Below are positions 10,522 to 18,518 of a stretch of DNA of 64,000 nucleotides, one piece after another. Source of the stretch: Actibacterium sp. MT2.3-13A (GTDB lineage Bacteria; Pseudomonadota; Alphaproteobacteria; Rhodobacterales; Rhodobacteraceae); the NCBI RefSeq assembly GCF_018139985.1, contig NZ_JAGSOU010000004.1, positions 62,001 to 126,000 of the forward strand, read 5' to 3'. How positions within the stretch are numbered: position 1 is the stretch's first letter; each line of letters begins with the position of its first letter. The position numbers and the translations under genes are program-made. Under the pieces are notes generated by a model that saw nothing but the letters and a program-made list of their open reading frames with translations, was not told the DNA's origin and searched no databases.

Positions 10522-12204
10522 ATGCCGCATGATGGACAAGACCTGCCCCGCGTCGCCCCCGAAAGCGCCCGCCTCGACGATGTTCTGGCGCTCACCGGCG
10601 CCGCGGTCGCCCCGGCCGAGGCGCTGCTCGAACAGGCCACGTCCACTCTGCGCGCCGCCGTCACCGTCGATGGCCGCGTCTCGGCCGCGCGTCTGGAGGA
10701 GCACCAGCACGCCGCCCACGCGCTGGCCTGGCTCGCCACCTATGTCGAAGCGCTGCGCCAGATGCAGGGCTGGGCCACGCGGCTCGACGCCGAGGGCCGG
10801 TTCGGCGAGATGGAGGCGCTGATCCACCAGATCGCCTTCGGCGAGTATCTCAACCAGATCCAGGGCGGCATCCCGATGAGCCAGGGCGAGATCGCCCGGC
10901 TGACCGACCTCGGCATCACCCCCGACCTGCCCGCACAGGCGGCCTGCGCCACGCTGATCGCCTTCGGCAACAGCGCCGCCGCGCGCGGGCGCCTGGTCGC
11001 GCTGATGCGCGACAACGCCGGCCACGCCACCTTCGGCGCCACGGGGCTCGACGACGAACTGGAGATGATCCGCGACCAGTTCCGCCGCTTCGCCGACGAA
11101 AAGGTCGTGCCGCACGCCCATGAATGGCACCTCAAGGACGAGCTGATCCCGATGGAGATCATCGAGGAACTGGCCGGGATGGGTGTGTTCGGCCTGACCA
11201 TCCCGGAAAACCTCGGCGGGCTCGGCCTGTCCAAGGCCTCGATGGTGGTGGTCTCAGAGGAGCTGTCGCGTGGCTATATCGGCGTCGGCAGCCTCGGCAC
11301 CCGGTCCGAGATCGCGGCCGAACTGATCCTGTGCGGCGGCACGGACGAACAGAAATCGCACTGGCTGCCCAAGATCGCCAGCGGCGAGATCCTGCCCACC
11401 GCCGTCTTCACCGAGCCCAACACCGGCTCCGACCTCGGCGCCCTGCGCACCCGCGCGGTCAAGACGGGCGAGGATTACGAGGTGACCGGCAACAAGACCT
11501 GGATCACCCATGCCGCCCGCACCCATGTGATGACCCTGCTGGCGCGCACCGATCCGAACACCACCGATTACCGCGGCCTGTCGATGTTCCTCGCCGAAAA
11601 GACGCCGGGCACCGACAACGATCCCTTCCCCACCCCCGGCATGACCGGCGGCGAGATCGCGGTGCTGGGCTATCGCGGAATGAAGGAATACGAGCTGGGC
11701 TTCGACGGCTTCAAGGTGAAGGGCGAGAACCTGCTCGGCGGGGTCGAGGGCCAGGGATTCAAGCAACTCATGCAGACCTTCGAATCCGCCCGCATCCAGA
11801 CCGCCGCCCGCGCCGTCGGCGTGGCCCAGTCCGCGCTTGAGGTAGCCATGCAATATGCCGAGGACCGCAAGCAGTTCGGCAAATCCCTGATCGCGTTCCC
11901 CCGCGTCGCCGGCAAGCTGGCGATGATGGCGGCCGAGATCATGGTCGCGCGCCAGCTGACCTATTTCTCGGCCTGGGAAAAGGACCACGACCGCCGCTGC
12001 GACCTTGAGGCTGGGATGGCGAAACTGCTGGGCGCCCGCGTCGCCTGGGCCGCGGCCGACAACGGGCTGCAGATCCACGGCGGCAACGGCTTCGCGCTGG
12101 AATACGCGATCAGCCGAATCCTGTGCGACGCCCGCATCCTCAACATCTTCGAGGGCGCGGCCGAGATCCAGGCCCAGGTCATCGCCCGCCGCCTGCTGGG
12201 CTGA
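10522..12204 (+). CDS. mcd: (2S)-methylsuccinyl-CoA dehydrogenase
   Basis: 560 aa FAD enzyme oxidising (2S)-methylsuccinyl-CoA to mesaconyl-CoA in the ethylmalonyl-CoA pathway. Ordinary acyl-CoA dehydrogenases are near 380 aa. This one has an N-terminal helical extension of about 165 residues (AHALAWLATYVEALRQM, FGEYLNQIQGGIPMSQGE), which is characteristic of Mcd. The ACAD part shows VFTEPNTGSDLGALRT, NKTWITHAARTHVMTLL, YAEDRKQFGKSL and the C-terminal IHGGNGFALEY...ILNIFEGAAEIQ. AAGGAG precedes the ATG. Its presence implies acetate assimilation without needing isocitrate lyase; other pathway genes must be elsewhere. Confidence 0.9.
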   Translation: MPHDGQDLPRVAPESARLDDVLALTGAAVAPAEALLEQATSTLRAAVTVDGRVSAARLEEHQHAAHALAWLATYVEALRQMQGWATRLDAEGRFGEMEALIHQIAFGEYLNQIQGGIPMSQGEIARLTDLGITPDLPAQAACATLIAFGNSAAARGRLVALMRDNAGHATFGATGLDDELEMIRDQFRRFADEKVVPHAHEWHLKDELIPMEIIEELAGMGVFGLTIPENLGGLGLSKASMVVVSEELSRGYIGVGSLGTRSEIAAELILCGGTDEQKSHWLPKIASGEILPTAVFTEPNTGSDLGALRTRAVKTGEDYEVTGNKTWITHAARTHVMTLLARTDPNTTDYRGLSMFLAEKTPGTDNDPFPTPGMTGGEIAVLGYRGMKEYELGFDGFKVKGENLLGGVEGQGFKQLMQTFESARIQTAARAVGVAQSALEVAMQYAEDRKQFGKSLIAFPRVAGKLAMMAAEIMVARQLTYFSAWEKDHDRRCDLEAGMAKLLGARVAWAAADNGLQIHGGNGFALEYAISRILCDARILNIFEGAAEIQAQVIARRLLG

Positions 12205-12222
12205 GCCCGCGCGACAACGCGA

Positions 12223-12244
12223 CCGGCCCGCGCGACCGGGCCGG
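12223..12244. terminator. GC hairpin between mcd and tag
   Basis: CCGGCCC and GGGCCGG form a 7-bp stem around an 8-base loop, 19 bases after the mcd stop and before the converging tag stop. Only ATGTTCC follows, so there is no proper T run. A weak or bidirectional terminator at best. Confidence 0.35.
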
Positions 12245-12262
12245 ATGTTCCGTTCGGGCCGC

Positions 12263-12928
12263 TCAGTCCGGCACGGCGAAGGCCAAGGTCCGGCTGATCC
12301 GCGCGTGGCTCTCGCCGCTTTCCGCGACCCAGGCATCGAACGCCGCCTGCGCCTTTCTCTGCGCGCTCTTCGAACCCGCCGCGCCCTCCAGCACCCCGGC
12401 CAGCGTCAGCGCCGCCACCACCGATTGCGTCAGCACGAAATTGCCGTAGCCGAGCTGGCGCAGCGCATATTGCCCGGTCAACCCGCCCAGCCGCGACCCG
12501 CGCCTCTTCAGCAGCTCGAACAGGCCGACCGTGTCCTCATGCGGCCAGTTGCCCAGATAGGCCGCCGCCGATCCATGCGCCCGCGCCAGATCGGACAGGA
12601 AGACCGCGTTATCGCGCACCGACAGGATTTTCGGCCCGTGCCGGACGATCGCCGGATTGGCCAGATGCGCGTCCAGCTCCTCCTCCGACATCAGCGCGTT
12701 GCGCCCGATGTCGAAGTCGTGGAACGCCTCTTCGAAGGCCGGCCATTTCGCCGCGATCACCTTGCGGCTGAACCCCGCCTGGAACACCGCGCGCGCGAAC
12801 CCCGCCAGGATACGATCATCGCTCAGCCCGGCCAGGGGCCGGGCAGGCAGCTCCGCCAGGGCGGCCTCCAGCGCGGCCTCTCCTATTCGCGCCACCGCGA
12901 TGGCGCGCAGCTCCGCATAGCTCTTCAT
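12263..12928 (-). CDS. tag: DNA-3-methyladenine glycosylase I
   Basis: 221 aa base-excision repair enzyme removing 3-methyladenine from alkylated DNA. The HhH-GPD-type Tag domain is recognisable from [51 protein letters not shown] and [16 protein letters not shown]. It is longer at the C-terminus than E. coli Tag and does not show the E. coli zinc-binding Cys/His set, so it belongs to the divergent alphaproteobacterial branch. The [11 protein letters not shown] overlaps the recO stop (ATGA) and has GGGGAG seven bases upstream; the longer upstream frame is recO DNA in another phase. Confidence 0.85.
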   Translation of the reverse strand: MKSYAELRAIAVARIGEAALEAALAELPARPLAGLSDDRILAGFARAVFQAGFSRKVIAAKWPAFEEAFHDFDIGRNALMSEEELDAHLANPAIVRHGPKILSVRDNAVFLSDLARAHGSAAAYLGNWPHEDTVGLFELLKRRGSRLGGLTGQYALRQLGYGNFVLTQSVVAALTLAGVLEGAAGSKSAQRKAQAAFDAWVAESGESHARISRTLAFAVPD

Positions 12929-13647
12929 GTCGTTCTCCCCAACATGTCCACCAGCCGCGCCCGTGCCTCTGGCAGCGGCCTGTCGCCCAGCGCAGGCGCC
13001 AGCCATCGGGCCAGAAAATGCCCCGTGATGCCAAGCCCTGCCAGCACGTTTTCGCGCGCGCCGTCGCCCGCGCCCAGCATCTCGGGCGGCAGCGGCAGCA
13101 GCCGCTCGGCCCATTCGCCGGCCCCCTCGGCGCTCACCGCGCGCCCCGATTTCGGCGAGACATAGGCAAGATCGTCGCGCGTCCCAGTCACCGCGCAGGC
13201 CGACAGGTCCAGCCCGAAACCGAGCTCCTCCAGCAGCGCCATCTCCCAGCGCAGATAGGCCAGCGGCCACAGCTCCGAGCGGCCCAGCATGTCCAGCACG
13301 CTTATGGTCCTGCGGTATAGCACCGGATGGGGCGCGCGTTCGGGCAGCGAGAAATGCAGCAGCGCCGTGACCGCGTTCAGGCCCGCCAGCGCCACCCGGT
13401 CGGACATCAGATCGGCGCGAGACTTCAGCGGCTCCACCGCATAGGCGCCCAAGTGATCCTCCAGCCGCGCCCGCCAGGTGACCTCCAGCTGCGCGCCGGG
13501 CTGCAGCAGCGGCGCCATCCTGCGCCCCGCGCCGCCGCGCACCACGCCGGCATGGCGGCCATGCGCCTCGGTGAAAAGCTCGACAATCGCCGCGCTTTCC
13601 CCGTGCCGCCGCACCGCCAGAACCGCACCCTGGTCACGCCACTCCAT
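12925..13647 (-). CDS. recO: DNA repair protein RecO
   Basis: 240 aa recombination mediator in the RecFOR pathway, loading RecA on SSB-coated DNA. The N-terminal OB fold includes [23 protein letters not shown] and [22 protein letters not shown]; the helical C-terminal domain holds [14 protein letters not shown] and [13 protein letters not shown]. It lacks the paired CxxC zinc motifs of some RecO proteins, having a single Cys at that position. Its ribosome binding site, AAGGAGG four bases before the ATG, lies inside the dispersed repeat at 13655. It is the last-but-one gene of the leftward era block. Confidence 0.92.
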   Translation of the reverse strand: MEWRDQGAVLAVRRHGESAAIVELFTEAHGRHAGVVRGGAGRRMAPLLQPGAQLEVTWRARLEDHLGAYAVEPLKSRADLMSDRVALAGLNAVTALLHFSLPERAPHPVLYRRTISVLDMLGRSELWPLAYLRWEMALLEELGFGLDLSACAVTGTRDDLAYVSPKSGRAVSAEGAGEWAERLLPLPPEMLGAGDGARENVLAGLGITGHFLARWLAPALGDRPLPEARARLVDMLGRTT

Positions 13648-13654
13648 TGCGCCT

Positions 13655-13688
13655 CCTTCTTCTTGGGAGAAATACTCCCGCCGGAGGC
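13655..13688. repeat. Dispersed 3'-end repeat, short form, copy a
   Basis: Core CCTTCTTCTTGGG then AAATACTCCC and CCGGAGG, lying between the DUF1491 stop and the recO start. The middle GGGAG-AAATA-CTCCC can fold as a small hairpin. On the minus strand the repeat reads ...AAGAAGAAGGAGG and supplies the recO ribosome binding site. Confidence 0.75.
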
Positions 13689-13695
13689 AAGAAAG

Positions 13696-14025
13696 TCACG
13701 AAAGCCCCGGCTCGTCCAGCAGATGGCGCCCCTGCCGGTCCTCCACCTCGATCACCCACAGATCGGGATCAAAGCCGCGCTGGCGGGCGATGGCCTCGTC
13801 CACCTCCGGCTCCGGCCCCTCGGCCAGAACCATCCAGACCCGCTCCCCGCTCATCAGGTCGAAACTGCGCTGATAGACCCTGGCCTGCCCGTCCAGCGTG
13901 TTGAGCTTCACCAGAACGGCGCCCGCCGTGGCATCGCCCCGTGTGACGACGAAGGCCGGAATATCGGCCAGCCGCAGCCGCGCCAGATAGGCCGAAACCC
14001 AGATATCCGAGGTCAGCCTTGCCAC
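13696..14025 (-). CDS. DUF1491 family protein
   Basis: 109 aa, GTG start, soluble, no signal peptide. It matches DUF1491, a small alphaproteobacterial family of unknown function, by the pattern WVSAYLARLRLADIPAFVV, GDATAGAVLVKLNTLDGQA and FDPDLWVIEVEDRQGRHLLDEPGLS. It lies between era and recO on the same strand, a placement common in Rhodobacterales, which hints at co-expression but not at a role. An imperfect GAGAAGG lies about ten bases before the GTG. Confidence 0.82.
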   Translation of the reverse strand: MARLTSDIWVSAYLARLRLADIPAFVVTRGDATAGAVLVKLNTLDGQARVYQRSFDLMSGERVWMVLAEGPEPEVDEAIARQRGFDPDLWVIEVEDRQGRHLLDEPGLS

Positions 14026-14035
14026 GCCGCAGCCG

Positions 14036-14087
14036 CCTTCTCCTGGCCCGAAATATCCCGGGGTGTCTGAGGGGCAGCGCCCCTCAG
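14036..14087. repeat. Dispersed repeat, long form with GC hairpin, copy b
   Basis: A composite of CCTTCTCCTGGCCC, AAATATCCCGGGG and a 9-bp hairpin (CTGAGGGGC, loop AGC, GCCCCTCAG), sitting after the era stop. By hand alignment it matches the reverse complement of the element at 31496-31546 at 47 of 51 positions. It may serve as the era 3' end, since on the minus strand the hairpin comes first after the stop codon. Confidence 0.75.
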
Positions 14088-14115
14088 CAGGACAAAAGCC
14101 TTGCGCCGCAGGCGC

Positions 14116-15027
14116 TCAATCGCCATCGCGGAAATCGAGGCCCATCTCGCCGTAACGCTCGGCCTCGTCCAGCCAGCCCGGCCGCACCTTGACCTGCAGG
14201 AACAGGTGCACCTTGCGGCCGAGAAACGCCTCCAGTTCCTCGCGCGCAGCCTTGGAGACCGCCTTGATCGTCTCGCCCTTGTGGCCCAGCACGATCCCCT
14301 TGTGCCCGTCGCGGACGACATAGACCACCTGGTCGATCCGGGCCGAGCCGTCCTTGCGCTCCTCCCAGTTCTCGGTCTCCACGGTCAGCTGATAGGGCAG
14401 CTCCTGGTGCAGGCGCAGGGTCAGCTTCTCGCGCGTCATCTCTGCCGCGATCATGCGCATGGGCAGATCGGCGATCTGGTCCTCGGGATAGAGCCACGGC
14501 CCCTCGGGCAGCTCTTCGGCCAGCCAGCCGCGCAGGTCATCGACGCCATAGCCCTTCTCGGCCGAGATCATGAAGGTCCGGACGAAGGGAAAGGCCTCGT
14601 TCATCTGCTGCGACAGCGCCAGCAGAACCTCCGATTTCACCCGGTCGATCTTGTTGATGGCCAGCGCCACCTTCCGGTTGGGCGCGACCCGCTCGCGCAG
14701 CGCCTCGAGGATCTTCTCCACCCCGTCGGTCAGGCCGCGATGCGCCTCGACCAGCAGCACCACGATATCGGCATCCGCCGCGCCGCCCCAGGCCGCGGCC
14801 ACCATGGCCCGGTCCAGCCGCCGGCGCGGCCGGAACAGGCCCGGCGTGTCGACGAAGACGATCTGGGCGTCGCCCTCGATCGCCACGCCGCGGATGCGGG
14901 CGCGGGTGGTCTGCACCTTGTGGGTGACGATCGACACCTTGGCGCCGACCATGCGGTTCAGCAGGGTCGACTTGCCGGCATTCGGTTCCCCGATCAGGGC
15001 CACGAAGCCCGCTTTCGTCTCAGCCAT
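14116..15027 (-). CDS. era: GTPase Era
   Basis: 303 aa essential GTPase that binds 16S rRNA and helps 30S maturation at the inner face of the membrane. The G domain shows G1 GEPNAGKST, switch [11 protein letters not shown]3 FVDTPGLF and G4 [10 protein letters not shown]. The C-terminal KH domain includes [24 protein letters not shown]. The frame is open far upstream, but [20 protein letters not shown] is the family start, placed 8 bases inside the end of rnc. Translation is therefore coupled to RNase III, a pairing conserved in many bacteria. Confidence 0.96.
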   Translation of the reverse strand: MAETKAGFVALIGEPNAGKSTLLNRMVGAKVSIVTHKVQTTRARIRGVAIEGDAQIVFVDTPGLFRPRRRLDRAMVAAAWGGAADADIVVLLVEAHRGLTDGVEKILEALRERVAPNRKVALAINKIDRVKSEVLLALSQQMNEAFPFVRTFMISAEKGYGVDDLRGWLAEELPEGPWLYPEDQIADLPMRMIAAEMTREKLTLRLHQELPYQLTVETENWEERKDGSARIDQVVYVVRDGHKGIVLGHKGETIKAVSKAAREELEAFLGRKVHLFLQVKVRPGWLDEAERYGEMGLDFRDGD

Positions 15028-15709
15028 TTCCGGCCTCCAATCTGTCCAGAAGCGCGCGGGCGGCAGCCTGTTCGGCGGCGCGTTTCGATCCGGCGCTGGC
15101 ACGTTCCTCTTCGCCGCTCTGCAACCGCGCGGCGATGGTGAAGACCGGCGCGTGGTCGGGGCCTGAGCGCGCGATCTCGATATAGCGCGGCGGCGGCGCG
15201 CCGCGGGCCTGGGCCCATTCCTGCAGCGCCGTCTTGGCGTCGCGTGCGTCCTCGTCGACGGTGTGGACGCGCGCACCCCACAGCCGCAGAACCACCTCGC
15301 GCGCGGCCTCGAACCCGGCGTCGAGATAGACCGCGGCGATCACCGCCTCCATCGCGTCGCCCAGCAGCGCCTGCTTGCGCCGCCCGCCCGACATCATCTC
15401 CGAGCGGCCCAGCTTCAGCACCGCGCCGAGGTCGATCTCGCGGGCCACGTCGGCGCAGGTCTCCTTGCGCACCAGCGCATTGAACCGCGGCGCCAGCTGG
15501 CCCTCGGTCGCCCCCTTGTCCGCGCCCAGCAGCGCCTCGGCCATCACCAGGCCGAGCACCCGGTCACCGAGGAATTCCAGCCGCTGGTTGTCGGGCCGCG
15601 TCGGCGAGGAGATCGAGGAATGCGTGACCGCGCGCAGCAGCAGCTCCGGCCGGGAGAACTCATGCCCCAGCCGGTGCGAAAAGGATATCAGGTCCGCCGA
15701 GAGCTTCAC
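15020..15709 (-). CDS. rnc: Ribonuclease III
   Basis: 229 aa dsRNA endonuclease for rRNA precursor processing and mRNA decay. The N-terminal catalytic domain contains the signature [20 protein letters not shown] and the second acidic cluster [22 protein letters not shown]-terminal dsRNA-binding domain runs from about residue 155 ([12 protein letters not shown] ... [18 protein letters not shown]). The GTG start overlaps the lepB stop by 4 bases and the end overlaps era, giving a tight lepB-rnc-era operon. Confidence 0.95.
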   Translation of the reverse strand: MKLSADLISFSHRLGHEFSRPELLLRAVTHSSISSPTRPDNQRLEFLGDRVLGLVMAEALLGADKGATEGQLAPRFNALVRKETCADVAREIDLGAVLKLGRSEMMSGGRRKQALLGDAMEAVIAAVYLDAGFEAAREVVLRLWGARVHTVDEDARDAKTALQEWAQARGAPPPRYIEIARSGPDHAPVFTIAARLQSGEEERASAGSKRAAEQAAARALLDRLEAGNG

Positions 15710-16494
15710 TCGATCGCCTTGAAGAAACGGTCGGGCCGCCAGGTCCAGACGAAGAACAGCGACCGGCCCGCCGAGGAGAACATGATCCGGTCGGCCCGCC
15801 CGATCAGGTAGTCCTTGTGCACATAGCCCACACCGCCATTGAGCTGGCTGTAGCGGCTGTCCTGGCTGTTGTCGCGGTTATCACCCATGAAGAAATAGTG
15901 GTCCTCCGGCACCGTGAACACCTTGGTGTTGTCCGAGAAGAACCCCTCGCCCACATTCAGGATGTCGTGGCTCACCCCGCCCGGCAGGGTTTCGATCTGG
16001 CGGGTCTTGGTGCAGGTTCCGCCCTCGCCCACCGGGGCATTCTCGCAGCGCGGATAATAGCCCATCGGACCCTGTTTCTGGAAGGGTTCCGAGAATTGCC
16101 CGCCCTGCTCCAGGCCGACCGCCGCGCCGTTGATATGCAGCACGCCGTCCTTCATCTGGATGGTGTCGCCGGGCAGGCCGATCAGCCGCTTGATGAAATC
16201 GGTGCCGTTCACCGGATGGCGGAACACCACCACGTCGCCGCGCTCGGGCGCGCTGTCCAGGATGCGCCCTTCGAACGGGCAGAGCGAGAACGGGCAGGAA
16301 TAGCGCGAGTAGCCATAGGCCATCTTGTTGACGAACAGGAAGTCGCCGATCAGCAGCGTGTCCTTCATCGAGCCCGAGGGAATCCAGAAAGGCTGGAAGA
16401 ACAGCGTGCGGAACACCCCCGCGATCAGCAGCGCGTAGACCACCGTCTTGATCGTTTCGACGAGGCCGCCGTCTTCTTTCGTCGCTTTCGCCAT
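15706..16494 (-). CDS. lepB: Signal peptidase I
   Basis: 262 aa membrane protease that cleaves Sec and Tat signal peptides on the periplasmic side. One N-terminal membrane segment ([16 protein letters not shown]) precedes the catalytic Ser in [17 protein letters not shown]. The general-base Lys is in [10 protein letters not shown]...[12 protein letters not shown], and the C-terminal family motif is [13 protein letters not shown]. The middle of the protein carries four cysteines in two groups (SCPFSLCPF and [12 protein letters not shown]), consistent with periplasmic disulfides. Start chosen at [10 protein letters not shown]. Confidence 0.96.
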   Translation of the reverse strand: MAKATKEDGGLVETIKTVVYALLIAGVFRTLFFQPFWIPSGSMKDTLLIGDFLFVNKMAYGYSRYSCPFSLCPFEGRILDSAPERGDVVVFRHPVNGTDFIKRLIGLPGDTIQMKDGVLHINGAAVGLEQGGQFSEPFQKQGPMGYYPRCENAPVGEGGTCTKTRQIETLPGGVSHDILNVGEGFFSDNTKVFTVPEDHYFFMGDNRDNSQDSRYSQLNGGVGYVHKDYLIGRADRIMFSSAGRSLFFVWTWRPDRFFKAIE

Positions 16495-16557
16495 TGCTCA
16501 GAATCCTGCCGTTTTTTGCGGGTTGTGCCCGCTACATGAGGGGGCGGGCAGGGGGTG

Positions 16558-16959
16558 TCAAGCCAGCCGCCGCGCTTCGATCACCACGAAGGCCTGCGCC
16601 CAGGGGTGATCGTCGGTCAGCGTGACGTGGATAATCGCCTCATGGCCCGGCGGGGTCATGGCGGCCAGCCGCTCGGCCGCCCAGCCCGTGACCTGCATCA
16701 CCGGCTGGCCGGTGTCGATGTTCGACACCGCCATGTCTTTCCAGGCGATGCCCATGCGCAGGCCGGTGCCCAGGGCCTTGGAACAGGCCTCCTTCGCCGC
16801 CCAGCGCTTCGCATAGGTGCCGGCGGTGTCGGCGCGCCGCTCGGCCTTGGCCTGCTCGGCCGCGGTGAAGACGCGGTCGCGGAAGCGGTCGCCGAAACGA
16901 TCCAGCGTGCGCTGGATGCGCTCGATATTGGCCAGGTCTGAGCCGATGCCAAGGATCAT
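16558..16959 (-). CDS. acpS: Holo-[acyl-carrier-protein] synthase
   Basis: 133 aa phosphopantetheinyl transferase that moves the 4'-phosphopantetheine arm from CoA to apo-ACP, priming fatty acid synthesis. Motifs are [14 protein letters not shown] with the Mg-binding Asp, the catalytic [17 protein letters not shown], and a C-terminal [19 protein letters not shown]. The length is typical. The ATG at MILGIGSD follows GATGGGGGTGGC. The gene sits between pdxJ and lepB, a conserved alphaproteobacterial neighbourhood. Confidence 0.95.
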   Translation of the reverse strand: MILGIGSDLANIERIQRTLDRFGDRFRDRVFTAAEQAKAERRADTAGTYAKRWAAKEACSKALGTGLRMGIAWKDMAVSNIDTGQPVMQVTGWAAERLAAMTPPGHEAIIHVTLTDDHPWAQAFVVIEARRLA

Positions 16960-17047
16960 GCCACCCCCATCTCCGTCCTCGCGCGGGAAAGAATCCTGAG
17001 AAGATCTTTGCCAAGACTTTTTAGGAAAGTCCCGGCCCGCCCGGCGG

Positions 17048-17800
17048 TCAAGCCCGCGCCTCATCCATCAGCCGGCGCATCTCGGCGATCGCGGGGCCGA
17101 GGCCGCGGAAGATCGCCTCGCCGATCAGGAAATGGCCGATATTGAGCTCCCGCACCTCGGGGAAGGCCGCGATCGGTTTCACCGTCTCATAGGTCAGCCC
17201 GTGGCCGGCATGCACCTCCAGCCCGAGGCTGTGGGCATAGGCGGCCATCTTGCGCAGGCGCTCAAGCTCTGCGTCGCGCGCGTCGAACCGGCCCTCGGCA
17301 TGGGCGTCGCAATAGGCGCCGGTGTGCAGCTCGATCACCGGCGCGCCGATCCGGTGCGCGGCCTCGATCTGCCGGGCGTCGGCGGCGATGAAGATCGACA
17401 CCCGGCAGCCCGCCTCGCGCAGCGGCGCGATGAAATGCGCCAGCCGGTTTTCGTCCTGCGCGACCTCCAGCCCGCCCTCGGTGGTGCGCTCCTCGCGCTT
17501 TTCGGGAACGATGCAGACGGCGTGCGGGCGGTGGCGCAGGGCGATGGCCTGCATCTCGGCGGTGGCGGCCATCTCCAGGTTCAGCGGCACGCTCAGGTGT
17601 TCCATCAGCCCGTCGATATCGGCGTCCGAGATATGCCGGCGATCCTCGCGCAGATGCGCGGTGATGCCGTCGGCGCCGGCCTCCTCGGCCAGCCTGGCGG
17701 CGCGCAGCGGGTCCGGATATGTCCCGCCGCGCGCGTTGCGGACGGTCGCCACGTGGTCGATATTCACCCCAAGCCGCAGCTTGCCTGCATCATCGGTCAT
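17048..17800 (-). CDS. pdxJ: Pyridoxine 5'-phosphate synthase
   Basis: 250 aa TIM-barrel enzyme that condenses 1-deoxyxylulose 5-phosphate with 3-amino-2-oxopropyl phosphate, the last ring-forming step of DXP-dependent vitamin B6 synthesis. The diagnostic start [23 protein letters not shown] is present, as are [16 protein letters not shown], the catalytic Glu-containing [26 protein letters not shown] and [10 protein letters not shown]. The length is normal. It is 88 bases upstream of acpS; the gap holds only a short hairpin. Confidence 0.96.
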   Translation of the reverse strand: MTDDAGKLRLGVNIDHVATVRNARGGTYPDPLRAARLAEEAGADGITAHLREDRRHISDADIDGLMEHLSVPLNLEMAATAEMQAIALRHRPHAVCIVPEKREERTTEGGLEVAQDENRLAHFIAPLREAGCRVSIFIAADARQIEAAHRIGAPVIELHTGAYCDAHAEGRFDARDAELERLRKMAAYAHSLGLEVHAGHGLTYETVKPIAAFPEVRELNIGHFLIGEAIFRGLGPAIAEMRRLMDEARA

Positions 17801-17845
17801 GCCCTGAGCCCTTCCTGTATTCCGTGGCGCCGCACTCTAGTCGGG

Positions 17846-18496
17846 TTACGCCGTCTCGTCAGCCTTGTTGGCCGCCGCCTTTGCCTGCAGCTCGGCCAGT
17901 TTCTTCTTCAGCTTGCCGCGGCGGCGCTTCTGGTAGGCGGCGATCAGCGGCACGCTGAGATAATAGCCGATGATGCCGGTCAGGATGCCGGGCAGGATGC
18001 CGCCGATCAGGTAGGGGAAGAAGACCTCGTGATAGAAATCCGCCAGCCGGGTCCAGTGCGCATCCGCATCGGTGAACAGCGCCCACAGATTGTTGAGCAG
18101 GTCCTCGCCGGCGCCGGTGAACTTGTGGATCAGCGAATGGTCCACCTCCTCGTCGAACTCGGTGCCCAGCAGGAAATGCCCGGTTTTCAGCGCGATCGCC
18201 CCGATCGGCAGATAGGTCAGCGGGTTGCCGAAGAAGGTGGCCATGAGGGCGGCCAGGATATTGCCGTTCAACAGCCGCGCGACCAGAGCGGCGACGACAA
18301 AATGCAGGCCGTAGAACGGGGTGAAGGTGGCGAACAGCCCGGCGAAGACGCCGCGGGCGATCTTTTCGGGGCTGTCGGGCAGGCGGCGCACGCGGTGCTT
18401 GACGTAATGGAACGCCCGCGCCCATCCTCCCTTGGGGTAGATGGCATCGGCCACGATCTGCAGCACAGAGCGTTTATCGCGGCGCTTGAATACCAA
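17846..18496 (-). CDS. DUF2062 domain membrane protein
   Basis: 216 aa from a TTG start. DUF2062 proteins are small inner-membrane proteins of unknown function. Here KGGWARAFHYVKHRVRRLPDSPEKIARGVFAG is followed by hydrophobic segments around FYGLHFVVAALVARLLNGNI and PYLIGGILPGILTGIIGYYL, and by the family motif FFGNPLTYLPIG. The C-terminus is a Lys-rich cytosolic tail (QKRRRGKLKKKLAELQAKAA). The TTG before VFKRRDKR has GGGAG six bases upstream and matches where relatives begin; no ATG is suitably placed. It lies 22 bases after rsh, so it is likely co-transcribed. Confidence 0.82.
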   Translation of the reverse strand: MVFKRRDKRSVLQIVADAIYPKGGWARAFHYVKHRVRRLPDSPEKIARGVFAGLFATFTPFYGLHFVVAALVARLLNGNILAALMATFFGNPLTYLPIGAIALKTGHFLLGTEFDEEVDHSLIHKFTGAGEDLLNNLWALFTDADAHWTRLADFYHEVFFPYLIGGILPGILTGIIGYYLSVPLIAAYQKRRRGKLKKKLAELQAKAAANKADETA

Positions 18497-18518
18497 TTTC
18501 TGCTCCCTTCCCCGCGCT

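Noticed and set aside
17015-17031. Small hairpin GACTTT-loop-AAAGTC between pdxJ and acpS.
   Set aside because: Only 6 bp and AT-rich, with just two T residues afterwards; not enough for a terminator call.
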